Under the pieces are notes generated by a model. It worked only from the letters and a program-made list of their open reading frames with translations, ran no database searches and had not been told where the DNA came from. A DNA stretch of 64,000 nucleotides from Dasania sp. GY-MA-18 (lineage in GTDB: Bacteria; Pseudomonadota; Gammaproteobacteria; Pseudomonadales; Dasaniaceae), in contig NZ_JANHAP010000001.1 in NCBI RefSeq assembly GCF_024734385.1, forward strand, positions 434,001 through 498,000, in the 5' to 3' direction. The translations under genes and the position numbers were made by a program. Below, piece after piece: positions 55,985 to 64,000 of this stretch; position 1 is the stretch's first letter; the number at the start of each line of letters is the position of its first letter.

Positions 55985-56848
55985 ATGAGGCTAATCATCA
56001 TCAGTGGCCGTTCCGGCTCAGGTAAAAGTAGCGCCCTCAACTTATTAGAGGACGAAGGCTATTACTGCATAGATAACTTACCGGTAGCACTGATTCCCGA
56101 CCTAGTCACTCACCTCAAAAAAGGCGGCCACCCCTCGGGTGATAAAGTTGCCCTGTGCATAGATGCTCGCAACAGCAGCAGCGACTTAACCGTGCTGACC
56201 TATTTGGTAGAGGGCGAACATCCCGGCGTAGATATAGAAGTTATTTACCTGGATGCCGACAACGACAAGCTGATTAAACGCTTTAGCGAAACTCGCCGCC
56301 GCCACCCACTAAGCAATAAAGAGATAGGCTTAGCCGAGGCTATTAACCGCGAACAAAAAATGCTGGAGCCCATAGCCAATATCGCCACATTGACCATAGA
56401 TTCCAGCGATATGAGCTTGCACGATTTGCGCGATGCCATTAAGTCGCGCTTAGTCGACAAAAAAGGTAGCAGCATCTCCATACAATTTCAGTCCTTTGGT
56501 TTTAAACACCGCATCCCCAATGATGCCGACCTGGTTTACGATATACGCATACTGCCCAACCCACACTGGGACCCAGCCCTGCGTATACTCACCGGCTTAG
56601 ATCAACCGGTGATAGACTTTTTAGATGGCCAAGCGCAAGTCGACAGCATGTATGAAGATATACGCGGCTACCTGGAGAAATGGCTGCCCGCCTACCAAGA
56701 CAGCAACCGCAGCTATATCACCATCGCCATAGGTTGCACCGGCGGCCAACATAGGTCAGTGTATATGGTCGAGCGGCTGGCTAAGTATTTCGCCAGCCGT
56801 TTTGATAACGTGCAAGTTCGCCACCGCGAAATGCCCAAGCAGAACTAA
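55985..56848 (+). CDS. rapZ: RNase adapter protein RapZ
   Basis: A 287-residue nucleotide-binding RNA-binding protein. In E. coli it delivers the sRNA GlmZ to RNase E and so adjusts GlmS and amino-sugar synthesis. Walker A is GRSGSGKSS at residues 8-16, and the C-terminal domain includes IGCTGGQHRSVYMVERLA and VRHREM. ACAGGAG precedes the ATG. Between ptsN and npr, as in E. coli. No GlmY/GlmZ-like RNA was seen in the window. Confidence 0.96.
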   Translation: MRLIIISGRSGSGKSSALNLLEDEGYYCIDNLPVALIPDLVTHLKKGGHPSGDKVALCIDARNSSSDLTVLTYLVEGEHPGVDIEVIYLDADNDKLIKRFSETRRRHPLSNKEIGLAEAINREQKMLEPIANIATLTIDSSDMSLHDLRDAIKSRLVDKKGSSISIQFQSFGFKHRIPNDADLVYDIRILPNPHWDPALRILTGLDQPVIDFLDGQAQVDSMYEDIRGYLEKWLPAYQDSNRSYITIAIGCTGGQHRSVYMVERLAKYFASRFDNVQVRHREMPKQN

Positions 56849-56860
56849 GCAATAACAACA

Positions 56861-57154
56861 ATGAACCCGAGCAATTGCGCCACCATGATTACTTGCCACA
56901 CCACCATTATTAATAAACTGGGCTTACACGCCCGTGCCGCCGCTAAATTTGTCTCTACTGCCAGCGCCTATGGTTGCGATATACAGGTGGGTAAGGACGG
57001 CCAGTACGTCAACGGTAAAAGCATTATGTCAGTGATGATGCTGGCTGCCAGCAAAGGCACCGAGCTGGAGCTGCAATTTGATGGTGACGATGCCGAACAG
57101 GCGCAAGCCGCCCTATTAGAGCTAATCAACAATCGCTTTGATGAGGCCGAGTAA
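56861..57154 (+). CDS. ptsO: Phosphocarrier protein NPr (HPr family)
   Basis: A phosphocarrier that passes phosphate from EI(Ntr) to PtsN. The active-site histidine lies in NKLGLHARAAAKFV (His23 from the first ATG). The first ATG gives 97 residues; the ATG at 56885 (MITCHTTIINKLG) gives 89, the usual length, and neither has a clear ribosome-binding site, so the start is open. The segment GKSIMSVMMLAASKGTELEL is typical. The Ser46 regulatory position of Gram-positive HPr is part of GKSIMSV, but no HPr kinase is expected. Confidence 0.94.
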   Translation: MNPSNCATMITCHTTIINKLGLHARAAAKFVSTASAYGCDIQVGKDGQYVNGKSIMSVMMLAASKGTELELQFDGDDAEQAQAALLELINNRFDEAE

Positions 57155-57309
57155 AACTCCCTCTCCAAAAACCGCTAAGCGTTCGCTAATTCCCGCTAAA
57201 TACATATATTAAGTTGTTGAATTACATAGTTTTCTGGATAATCACTGGCAGTCACCTAAACTGCGCTTAGCCTACTCCCTGCGCCACCGCGCGATGACCC
57301 GGAGACCCT

Positions 57310-58668
57310 ATGTCCCAAAATGCCGAACACAAATCCGCCAACTACAACTTGGATGAATTAACCCAAGCGCTCAATAGCGGAACGTTTATTCAGACCCGCC
57401 GCATGCTTAACAGCCTGCCGCGTACTGAAGTGGCACATATGATAGAGTCCTCGCCCCCCAAAACCCGGGCGGTGTTATGGCAGCTGATTAACTCTGATAT
57501 AGAAGGTGAAATACTGCCCCACCTCAGTGATGAGGTGCAGTCACAAATCTTAAGCCAAATGGACACCAACGAGGTGGTGGCCGCCATCGAAGGCTTGGAG
57601 CCCGATGACCTCGCCGATATTTTGCAGCAATTGCCTAATCAGGTAATACGCGAAGTACTGGACTCCATGGACCACCAAGACCGCCAGCGCATAGAGCAGG
57701 TCATGTCCTACCCCGAGGACACCGCCGGCGGCCTGATGAACACCGACGTCATCACCGTGCGCCCTACCATCACCCTGGATGTAGTCGCCCGCTATTTGCG
57801 CCGCCACGATGAGCTGCCAGAGATGACCGACAACCTCTATGTGGTCAGCCGCCGCGACGAATTTATCGGCTTACTGCCTCTGCGCAAACTACTGGTATCC
57901 GACCCCAGCATTACCGTGCGCGAGGTGATGAACACCGACGTCACTCCCATACACGCCGACGTAGACGACAGCGAAGTAGCCCAGCTGTTTGAGCGCCACG
58001 ATTTAATCTCCGCCCCCGTGGTAAACACTGAGGGCCAGCTGCTGGGCCGCATCACCATCGATGACGTGTTAGATGTAATACGCGAAGACGCCGACCACTC
58101 GCTAATGAGCATGGCCGGTTTAGGCGAAGACGAAGATACCTTCTCGCCCTTTAGTAAAGCTGCGCCGCGCCGCGCTATATGGCTGGGCATTAATTTGCTC
58201 ACCGCCTTTGCCGCCTCGGCGGTGATTAATCTGTTTCAGGGCACCATCGATAAAGTGGTGGCCCTAGCCGTACTCATGCCCATAGTTGCCAGCATGGGTG
58301 GCGTGGCTGGCACCCAGACCCTTACCGTAGTGATACGGGGTATGGCCATGGGCCATATAGGCAGCAACAACAGCGGCTGGCTAATCAATCGTGAATTACT
58401 GGTAGGCTTTGCCAACGGCCTATGCTGGGCCTTAGTCGTGGCTGTAGTGGCCATGCTCTGGTTTAACGATACCACCATAGGGGCTATTATCGCCGCCGCT
58501 ATGCTAATCAATCTAGTTACCGCCGCCCTAGCCGGCGCGGTGCTGCCACTGCTGCTGAAAAAAATGAATATAGACCCGGCCTTAGCCGGCAGTGTTGCCC
58601 TCACCACCGTAACCGATGTGGTAGGCTTCTTATCCTTCTTGGGGCTGGCAACCCTGGCTTACGCGTAA
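57310..58668 (+). CDS. mgtE: Magnesium transporter MgtE
   Basis: A 452-residue Mg2+ channel. The cytosolic N domain (about residues 30-130, with LEPDDLADILQQLPNQV) and two CBS domains (about 140-260) sense Mg2+ and gate five C-terminal membrane helices (about 285-450). The pore region MPIVASMGGVAGTQTLTVVIRGMA and the late PALAGSVALTTVTDVVGFLSFL are family hallmarks. ACCCGGAGACC precedes the ATG. It is 155 bp after npr and probably its own unit with yjgA. Confidence 0.95.
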   Translation: MSQNAEHKSANYNLDELTQALNSGTFIQTRRMLNSLPRTEVAHMIESSPPKTRAVLWQLINSDIEGEILPHLSDEVQSQILSQMDTNEVVAAIEGLEPDDLADILQQLPNQVIREVLDSMDHQDRQRIEQVMSYPEDTAGGLMNTDVITVRPTITLDVVARYLRRHDELPEMTDNLYVVSRRDEFIGLLPLRKLLVSDPSITVREVMNTDVTPIHADVDDSEVAQLFERHDLISAPVVNTEGQLLGRITIDDVLDVIREDADHSLMSMAGLGEDEDTFSPFSKAAPRRAIWLGINLLTAFAASAVINLFQGTIDKVVALAVLMPIVASMGGVAGTQTLTVVIRGMAMGHIGSNNSGWLINRELLVGFANGLCWALVVAVVAMLWFNDTTIGAIIAAAMLINLVTAALAGAVLPLLLKKMNIDPALAGSVALTTVTDVVGFLSFLGLATLAYA

Positions 58669-58684
58669 TTAACATAGGCACAAC

Positions 58685-59197
58685 ATGAACCAATGGTATG
58701 ACGACGAAGATGAACAAGATCTTCCCCCCAGCAAATCTGAACTCAAGCGCGAAATGCACGCCCTACAAGAACTGGGCGGCAAAATTGTTAAGCTCAGCAG
58801 CGGCCAATACGCCACCATTCCGCTGGCAGGCATTTTAAAAGAAGCCATAGACACCGCCCGCCGCATCAAAAGCCGCGAGGGCCTGCGCCGACAAATGCAA
58901 TACATAGGCAAGCTATTACGCGAAACCGATATAGGCCCCATAGAGCAAGCTTTTATTGAATTGGAAAATGGCCGCATCAACGCCGCCAAACGTTTTCAGG
59001 CCTTAGAACAATGGCGCGACGAGCTCATTGCCCAAGGCCCTAATGCGATAGAAACGGTGATAGCCAAACACCCACAGGCCGACCGCCAACACCTGCGGCA
59101 ATTAATACTGCAAGCAAACCGGGAGCAAAAAGCCAACAAACCACCGGCAGCTGCGCGTAAAATATTTAAATATTTGCGTGAGTTAGATGAAGGGTAA
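58685..59197 (+). CDS. darP: Ribosome-associated protein DarP/YjgA (DUF615)
   Basis: A 170-residue basic helical protein that associates with 50S assembly intermediates. The start DDEDEQDLPPSKSELKREMHALQELG and the stretch ARRIKSREGLRRQMQYIGKLLRETD are those of the YjgA family. Full length (E. coli 183). It begins 16 bp after mgtE. The 248-bp spacer downstream shows no gene or strong terminator. Confidence 0.94.
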   Translation: MNQWYDDEDEQDLPPSKSELKREMHALQELGGKIVKLSSGQYATIPLAGILKEAIDTARRIKSREGLRRQMQYIGKLLRETDIGPIEQAFIELENGRINAAKRFQALEQWRDELIAQGPNAIETVIAKHPQADRQHLRQLILQANREQKANKPPAAARKIFKYLRELDEG

Positions 59198-59445
59198 TAC
59201 ACAGCCTCGTTTTAACTAAAAAAGCCAACAGCAGCACTACAGCTTCATAGGCTTGCTGTGCACGCTCTTTACTTGGCCCCAGTTCCCCTTGCAGCAAGAT
59301 AGCTGCTTATCAAACGCGCCGCTCATACGCCCAGCAGGCCCGGCGCAGCTTTGCTTACCCATGCCCCCGCAATTCTCAGCAAGCTACCCGCTTATTTGTA
59401 CTACCCTAACAAGGCCATAATTAAGAATAATCATGGAGCAACTGT

Positions 59446-60723
59446 ATGAAGCCATTACTGCTTAGCCTCATTGTTTTACTCAGCTTAACTGCTAACGTAC
59501 TCGCCAATAGCGAGCCACTTATTTATATCAAGGCTGGCACGCTTATCGAAGTAGTTAACGGCAAAGTTTTAAAGCAACAACTTATCACCATACAAGGCGA
59601 ACATATTATTGCCGTAGCGCCTACCAAATCAGCCACCCTGGACCCACAAGCACAGCTTATAGACCTCAGCGCTTACACCGTAATGCCGGGGCTAATGGAT
59701 TCCCACACTCACCTGCTCTCCTCCATGGTCTGGGGCTACGACAGCCTGGCGCTATCCGATGACAGGCTGCTGATACACGGAGTGGTCAATGCTGAAAAAA
59801 CCTTGCTAGCAGGTTACACCAGCGTACGCGATGTAGGCGCACCCGGCTTTGCCGATGTCGCCCTGCGCGATGCCATCAATGCCGGTGAAATACCCGGCCC
59901 CCGTATGCTGGTTTCCGGCCCCGCCTTAGGGATTACCGGCGGCCACTGCGACAACAACATGCTGCCCATAGACTATCAAGTACAAGCCGAGGCAGTAGCC
60001 AATGGCCCTTGGGCTGCGCGCGCCATGGTACGCAAAAACATTAAATACGGTGCCGACCTCATCAAGTTTTGCGGCACGGGCGGGGTATTTTCTAAGGGCA
60101 CTAAAGTCGGTGCCCAGCAATACACCCTGGAAGAAATGCGCGCCATTATTGACGAAGCCCACATGGCCGGTAAAAAAGTGGCCGTACATGCCCACGGTAC
60201 TGCGGGCATAAAAACCGCCATAAAAGCCGGTGCCGACAGCATAGAGCACGCCAGCTTTTTAGATGAGGAAGCGATTAAGCTAGCCAAAAAACACGGCACG
60301 TATTTGTCCATGGATATCTATAACGATGACTTTATACTGCAAGAAGGTGCCAAGTTTGGCATGACTGAGGAGTCCCTAGCCAAAGAAAAACACCTAGGCC
60401 TAACCCAAAGGCAAAGCTTTCAAAAAGCGGTAAAAGCAGGCGTTAATATCGCCTATGGTACCGATGCCGGTGTTTACCCCAATGGCGAAAACGGCAAGCA
60501 AATGGCCAAGATGGTGGAATGGGGCATGTCAGCTATGCAAGCCGTGCAAACCGCCACCTTACATACCGCCACCTTATTTGGCAGCCAGCAACAAACCGGT
60601 GCCATCACTGCGGGCAGGCTGGCCGATATTATTGCGATTAAGGGCGATCCCCTAAAAGATTTATCGCTATTCACTCAAGTAAGCTTTGTCATGAAAGGGG
60701 GCAAAATTTACAAACAGCCTTAG
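59446..60723 (+). CDS. Exported metal-dependent amidohydrolase (imidazolonepropionase-like)
   Basis: A 425-residue protein with a signal peptide (MKPLLLSLIVLLSLTANVLA, residues 1-20) and an amidohydrolase TIM barrel. Metal ligands are in DSHTHLLSS (about residue 85-93), the later Lys/His positions in GADLIKFCGTGGVFS and VAVHAHGTAGIKTAIKAGADSIEHAS, and the catalytic Asp in NIAYGTDAGVYPNG. This is the pattern of Xaa-Pro dipeptidase/Sgx-type exported amidohydrolases. The substrate, perhaps a dipeptide or N-acyl compound, cannot be read. Ordinary single gene. Confidence 0.88.
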   Translation: MKPLLLSLIVLLSLTANVLANSEPLIYIKAGTLIEVVNGKVLKQQLITIQGEHIIAVAPTKSATLDPQAQLIDLSAYTVMPGLMDSHTHLLSSMVWGYDSLALSDDRLLIHGVVNAEKTLLAGYTSVRDVGAPGFADVALRDAINAGEIPGPRMLVSGPALGITGGHCDNNMLPIDYQVQAEAVANGPWAARAMVRKNIKYGADLIKFCGTGGVFSKGTKVGAQQYTLEEMRAIIDEAHMAGKKVAVHAHGTAGIKTAIKAGADSIEHASFLDEEAIKLAKKHGTYLSMDIYNDDFILQEGAKFGMTEESLAKEKHLGLTQRQSFQKAVKAGVNIAYGTDAGVYPNGENGKQMAKMVEWGMSAMQAVQTATLHTATLFGSQQQTGAITAGRLADIIAIKGDPLKDLSLFTQVSFVMKGGKIYKQP

Positions 60724-60802
60724 CCGGTCCAAACCTTGCCTTCGCCACGCCCCTACTCTTTAATAACCGCACAATTAATAAAGGCCGCAGCTAAGGCAAA
60801 AC

Positions 60803-61855
60803 ATGAATCATCAAACACTGTTAGGGGTAGAGCTACCCATTATTCAAGCACCCATGGCGGGGGTGCAGGACAGCGAGCTAGCACTAGCGGTGGCTGCCGC
60901 AGGCGGCTTGGGCTCGCTGCTCTGTGCCATGCTCAACCCCACACAGTTAGAGGCCGAACTAGCACGCCTGCAAGAGCATAGCCCACAGCGCTTTAATATT
61001 AATTTTTTCTGCCATCCAGCTCCCCTAGCCGATGCCGAACAAGAGTCACGGTGGCGACAATTACTGCAGCCCTATTTCAACGAGTTTGAGCTAGATCCCC
61101 ATAGCATAGCCCCAGGCCCGCAGCGGCAGCCCTTTAGCCACAACATTGCCGATATCGTGGAGCCGTATAGGCCAGCGATAATCAGTTTTCACTTTGGCCT
61201 GCCCGCCGCCGATTTATTAGCGCGGGTAAAAAGCTGCGGCAGCACGGTATTGGCCTCAGCAACCACCGTAGCCGAAGCGCAATGGCTAGCAGCCCACGGT
61301 GCCGATGCCATTATTGCCCAAGGTATAGAAGCCGGTGGCCATAGAGGCATGTTTTTAAGCGAACAGTTGGATGGCCAATTAAGCACCTGGCAATTACTAC
61401 CGCAAATAGTGCATGCGGTAACACTGCCAGTGATAGCCGCTGGCGGCATAGCCAATGCCCAAGATGTGGCTACAGCCACAAGCCTAGGCGCCGTTGCCGC
61501 CCAAATTGGCAGCGCCTACCTTTTATGCCCAGAGGCAAATACCAGCGCCCTGCACCGCGCCGCACTGGCTAGCGACAGAGCGCAACATACCGCCGTCACC
61601 AATTTATTTTCTGGCCGCCCAGCACGGGGCATAATCAACCGCCTTATGCGTGAACTAGGGCCCATACACCCTGGCGTCCCCAGCTTTCCACTGGCAGCAA
61701 CAGCCGTTACCGCTTTGCGGCAAAAAGCCGAGGCCCAAGGCTTAGATGATTTTTCGCCGCTGTGGTGTGGGCAAAACGCCAACGCCTGCCTAGCAATATC
61801 CGCCGGCGAACTAACCCTGCAGTTAGCTGGCAAATGCGCCGCCACGGTGAACTAA
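60803..61855 (+). CDS. Nitronate monooxygenase (2-nitropropane dioxygenase family)
   Basis: A 350-residue FMN enzyme of the NMO family, which oxidises alkyl nitronates such as propionate-3-nitronate. The start LLGVELPIIQAPMAGVQDSELALAVAAAGGLGSL, GADAIIAQGIEAGGHRG (about residues 165-181), VIAAGGIANAQDVATATSLGA and the FSGRPARGI segment are conserved. Class I features include QGIEAGGHRG. It lies 79 bp after the amidohydrolase on the same strand; a shared substrate is not implied. Confidence 0.9.
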   Translation: MNHQTLLGVELPIIQAPMAGVQDSELALAVAAAGGLGSLLCAMLNPTQLEAELARLQEHSPQRFNINFFCHPAPLADAEQESRWRQLLQPYFNEFELDPHSIAPGPQRQPFSHNIADIVEPYRPAIISFHFGLPAADLLARVKSCGSTVLASATTVAEAQWLAAHGADAIIAQGIEAGGHRGMFLSEQLDGQLSTWQLLPQIVHAVTLPVIAAGGIANAQDVATATSLGAVAAQIGSAYLLCPEANTSALHRAALASDRAQHTAVTNLFSGRPARGIINRLMRELGPIHPGVPSFPLAATAVTALRQKAEAQGLDDFSPLWCGQNANACLAISAGELTLQLAGKCAATVN

Positions 61856-61908
61856 GCAGCAGCGCTAAGCTCATATAAACAGTTAGCCAAAAAATCGTGG
61901 CCCTAGCT

Positions 61909-62673
61909 ATGCCTGCTTATCTTATTACTCTGACCCTATGCTTGCTGCTTAGCCACAGTAACGTCAACGCGCAAACACAATGGCGCAGCAGCGAACAGCA
62001 AGTCACCTTAATAGAACTGTACACCTCCGAAGGCTGCAGCAGCTGCCCCCCGGCCGATCGCTGGCTTGGCAGCTGGCTGAATCGCGATAAACTGTGGCAG
62101 CAAATTGTGCCGGTGGCCTTTCATATAGATTATTGGGATTCACTGGGTTGGGTAGATCGCTACGCCCAAGCGCCGTTTACCCTGCGCCAACAACGCTACC
62201 AACAGCTGGGCCATAGCCGGGCAATTTATACCCCCGCCTTTATGGTCAACGGCCAGGAATGGCGTGGCTTTTTTAGCCGCCAATCCTTGCCTTTTAATCC
62301 ACCAAAATTAATAGGGGTATTACAAGCCCAGCTGCAGGCTCCACTTGCTCATCAACAAACTTCACAACTACTGGCCCATTTTACCCCGCTAGCTGCCAGC
62401 CATGGCGAGCTCACCCTACACGTGGCCCTGCTAGGCATGAATATAGTCAGCCCCATTAAGGCCGGTGAAAATAAGGGGCGAGAGCTGCAACATAATTTTG
62501 TCGTTTTAAAGTACTACCAACAACACAGCGCCCTTAAACAGCAAGGCTACCAATGGCTGCTGCCACTTAGTTCAAGCCCAGAGGCTCAGGCTATTGCGCT
62601 TTGGGTAACTGAGCGGGAGCAGATGCTGCCACTACAAGCCACCGGCGGCTGGCTAAAAGACGAAGCAATATAA
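61909..62673 (+). CDS. Secreted DUF1223 protein (thioredoxin-like fold)
   Basis: A 254-residue exported protein; the ATG at 61909 is used (a GTG at 61897 would add four residues), with a signal peptide ending near NVNAQ. The DUF1223 signature LIELYTSEGCSSCPPADRWLG (about residues 34-54) carries a CxxC pair (CSSC), followed by PVAFHIDYWDSLGWVDRYAQ. The family resembles thioredoxins, and the Cys pair suggests a redox role in the periplasm, which is unproven. It is followed by 313 bp before prkA. Confidence 0.88.
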   Translation: MPAYLITLTLCLLLSHSNVNAQTQWRSSEQQVTLIELYTSEGCSSCPPADRWLGSWLNRDKLWQQIVPVAFHIDYWDSLGWVDRYAQAPFTLRQQRYQQLGHSRAIYTPAFMVNGQEWRGFFSRQSLPFNPPKLIGVLQAQLQAPLAHQQTSQLLAHFTPLAASHGELTLHVALLGMNIVSPIKAGENKGRELQHNFVVLKYYQQHSALKQQGYQWLLPLSSSPEAQAIALWVTEREQMLPLQATGGWLKDEAI

Positions 62674-62986
62674 TCAGCCACTATATAAAAAACATAGCCT
62701 ATAACCCTTTTTGTTGTGGCAATCGCTGTGGGCTGGCACGTTAACAAGCGCCCACTATAGGTAAAAGTACTGAGATTTTTTTACATATTTTAATGCTTAA
62801 AAAAAAATTTCTTACAATAATTGCCTACGCTACATTTTTTTTTAGACTATGCTTAGGTTCAGGGTGGCGTGTTCATGTAAGCATTATCACCATTGCAGCT
62901 CACCATGATTTTCGCCACACCCTGGCATTTGTAGTTCTGAGGATTTTCTCAGCGTTTTTTCGGTCTTACCGTTACAGGGGTGAACT
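62674..62986. other. Spacer upstream of prkA
   Basis: A 313-bp gap with no convincing gene. CTGGCACG (62733-62740) is an exact sigma54 -24 element, but the matching GC of the -12 box (62748-62749) is one base too far, so a sigma54 promoter is doubtful. CTATGCTTA (62847-62855) resembles a sigmaS-type -10. CAGGGTG-GCG near 62870 and CGCCACACCCTG near 62915 are imperfectly complementary and may fold in the leader. An AGGGGTG ribosome-binding site precedes the prkA ATG. Confidence 0.4.
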
Positions 62987-64000
62987 ATGAGCATCTTTAA
63001 CCACTACCGCCAACGCTACGAAACTGTTCAACAGGAAGAGCTGAGTATTCAGGAATACCTGGAGCTTTGTAAGTCTGATCCCAGCGTTTATGCATCCGCC
63101 GCTGAGCGCATGCTGTTGGCCATAGGCGAACCCGAAATTGTTGACACCGCCAAAGACGCTCGCTTAAGCCGCATCTTTTCTAACAAGGTAATTAAACGCT
63201 ACCCCGTGTTTAAAGATTTTTACGGCATGGAAGAGTGCATAGAAAATATAGTCTCGTTTTTTAAGCACGCCGCCCAAGGTTTGGAAGAGCGCAAACAAAT
63301 ACTCTACTTATTGGGCCCCGTAGGTGGTGGTAAATCATCACTGGCTGAAAAGCTAAAATCACTAATGGAGAAACAACCCATTTACTGCATCAAGGGCTCT
63401 CCGGTTTTTGAATCACCACTGGGGCTGTTCAACCCCGAAGAGGATGGCAAAATATTAAGAGAGGATTACGGCATACCCAGCCGCTACATTAATACCATTA
63501 TGTCGCCTTGGGCGGTCAAGCGTCTACACGAATACAATGGCGACATCAGCCAATTTAAAGTGGTAAAAATTTATCCCTCTATACTCAACCAAATCGCCAT
63601 TTCAAAAACAGAACCGGGTGATGAAAACAACCAAGACATTTCCTCTTTAGTGGGTAAAGTGGATATACGTCAACTGGAAGAGTTCCCCCAAAACGACCCC
63701 GATGCCTATAGCTTCTCTGGTGGCCTGTGCCGAGCCAACCAAGGCATCATGGAATTTGTGGAGATGTTTAAGGCTCCGATAAAAGTCTTGCACCCACTAT
63801 TAACAGCCACGCAAGAAGGCAACTACAACAGCACCGAAGGCCTGAGCGCCATCCCTTTTAGCGGCATTATTTTAGCTCACTCCAATGAGTCGGAATGGCA
63901 GACCTTTAAAAACAACAAAAACAATGAAGCCTTTATAGACCGCGTCTATATAGTCAAAGTCCCCTACTGCCTGCGGGTTTCTGAAGAAGTAAAAATTTAT
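62987..64000 (+). CDS. prkA: PrkA/YeaG family serine protein kinase, N-terminal part (runs off the window)
   Basis: The first 338 codons of a roughly 640-residue protein. The AAA domain has Walker A LGPVGGGKSSLAEKLK (about residues 108-123) and PVFESPLGLFNPEEDG, SFSGGLCRANQGIMEFVEMFK and FSGIILAHSNESEW follow as in PrkA/YeaG. In E. coli YeaG works with YeaH under nitrogen starvation and stationary phase; in Bacillus PrkA relatives affect sporulation. Downstream partners (yeaH, spoVR) would lie outside the window. The ATG at 62987 is preceded by AGGGGTG. Confidence 0.95.
   Translation, partial: MSIFNHYRQRYETVQQEELSIQEYLELCKSDPSVYASAAERMLLAIGEPEIVDTAKDARLSRIFSNKVIKRYPVFKDFYGMEECIENIVSFFKHAAQGLEERKQILYLLGPVGGGKSSLAEKLKSLMEKQPIYCIKGSPVFESPLGLFNPEEDGKILREDYGIPSRYINTIMSPWAVKRLHEYNGDISQFKVVKIYPSILNQIAISKTEPGDENNQDISSLVGKVDIRQLEEFPQNDPDAYSFSGGLCRANQGIMEFVEMFKAPIKVLHPLLTATQEGNYNSTEGLSAIPFSGIILAHSNESEWQTFKNNKNNEAFIDRVYIVKVPYCLRVSEEVKIY

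Noticed and set aside
62793-62990. 65-codon frame upstream of prkA
   Set aside because: Low-complexity start, no ribosome-binding site, and it overlaps the prkA start and leader.

Overview
The window is chromosomal DNA of a Gram-negative gammaproteobacterium, and essentially all of it is vertically inherited core genome. The evidence is the E. coli-like blocks yrbG-kdsD-lptCAB-rpoN-hpf-ptsN-rapZ-npr, rpsF-rpsR-rplI-dnaB, hslVU and nusB-ribH, plus an RpoN/nitrogen-PTS set and a sodium-type PomAB flagellar motor. The PomA-type stator, mid-range base composition and gene set suit a marine, polarly flagellated lineage, perhaps near Cellvibrionales. That placement is inference only. No transposase, integrase, phage, CRISPR array, tRNA or rRNA gene was found.

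Layout. 1-1 kb: flagellar stator pomA-motB/pomB behind a sigma28-like promoter. 1.3-4.5 kb: xseB-ispA-dxs (isoprenoid precursors). 4.5-14.8 kb, minus strand: glyA, then nrdR-ribD-ribE-ribBA-ribH-nusB-thiL-pgpA-thiDE-retropepsin-ribA (flavin and thiamine synthesis). 15-27 kb: a FapA/DUF342 protein, ettA, a PilZ protein, maeB, rpmE, priA, a DUF5610-like protein, argS and a SPOR protein. 27-32.4 kb: hslVU behind a near-perfect heat-shock promoter, a diguanylate cyclase, DUF971, a BASS transporter and a 3-hydroxyisobutyryl-CoA hydrolase-like protein. 32.4-39.2 kb, minus strand: rpsF-rpsR-DUF2232-rplI-dnaB, a PuuB-like oxidase and rlmB. 39.2-44.6 kb: an ankyrin-repeat lipoprotein, a Nif3-like protein, a DegS/AlgW protease and small genes. 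44.6-49 kb, minus strand: mlaC-ibaG-murA-hisG-hisD. 49.2-59.2 kb, plus strand: yrbG-kdsD-lptC-lptA-lptB-rpoN-hpf-ptsN-rapZ-npr-mgtE-yjgA. 59.4-64 kb: an amidohydrolase, a nitronate monooxygenase, a DUF1223 protein and the first 338 codons of prkA.

The most unusual structure is a dispersed family of degenerate 7-bp tandem repeats between 19.2 and 38.5 kb. Written on the strand of the abutting gene, most units fit YNNYWAG (for example TCGCTAG, TTCCTAG, CTACAAG). The arrays sit directly on gene 3' ends: in-phase units contain the stop codons of maeB, the DUF5610-like gene, the PuuB-like gene and rlmB, and arrays lie within a few bases of the stops of priA, rplI and the hydrolase gene. Where two arrays face each other they form inverted repeats. 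A perfect 7-bp array of about 19 copies lies between rplI and dnaB.

Other points of interest: two paralogous domains appear to have lost catalysis (the GTP cyclohydrolase half of RibBA and the ThiE half of ThiDE). Expected partners are missing from conserved clusters (kdsC, mlaFED and mlaB, rnr). An intrinsic-terminator-like hairpin lies directly in front of nusB. A hexanucleotide microsatellite at the end of lptA abuts the lptB ribosome-binding site.
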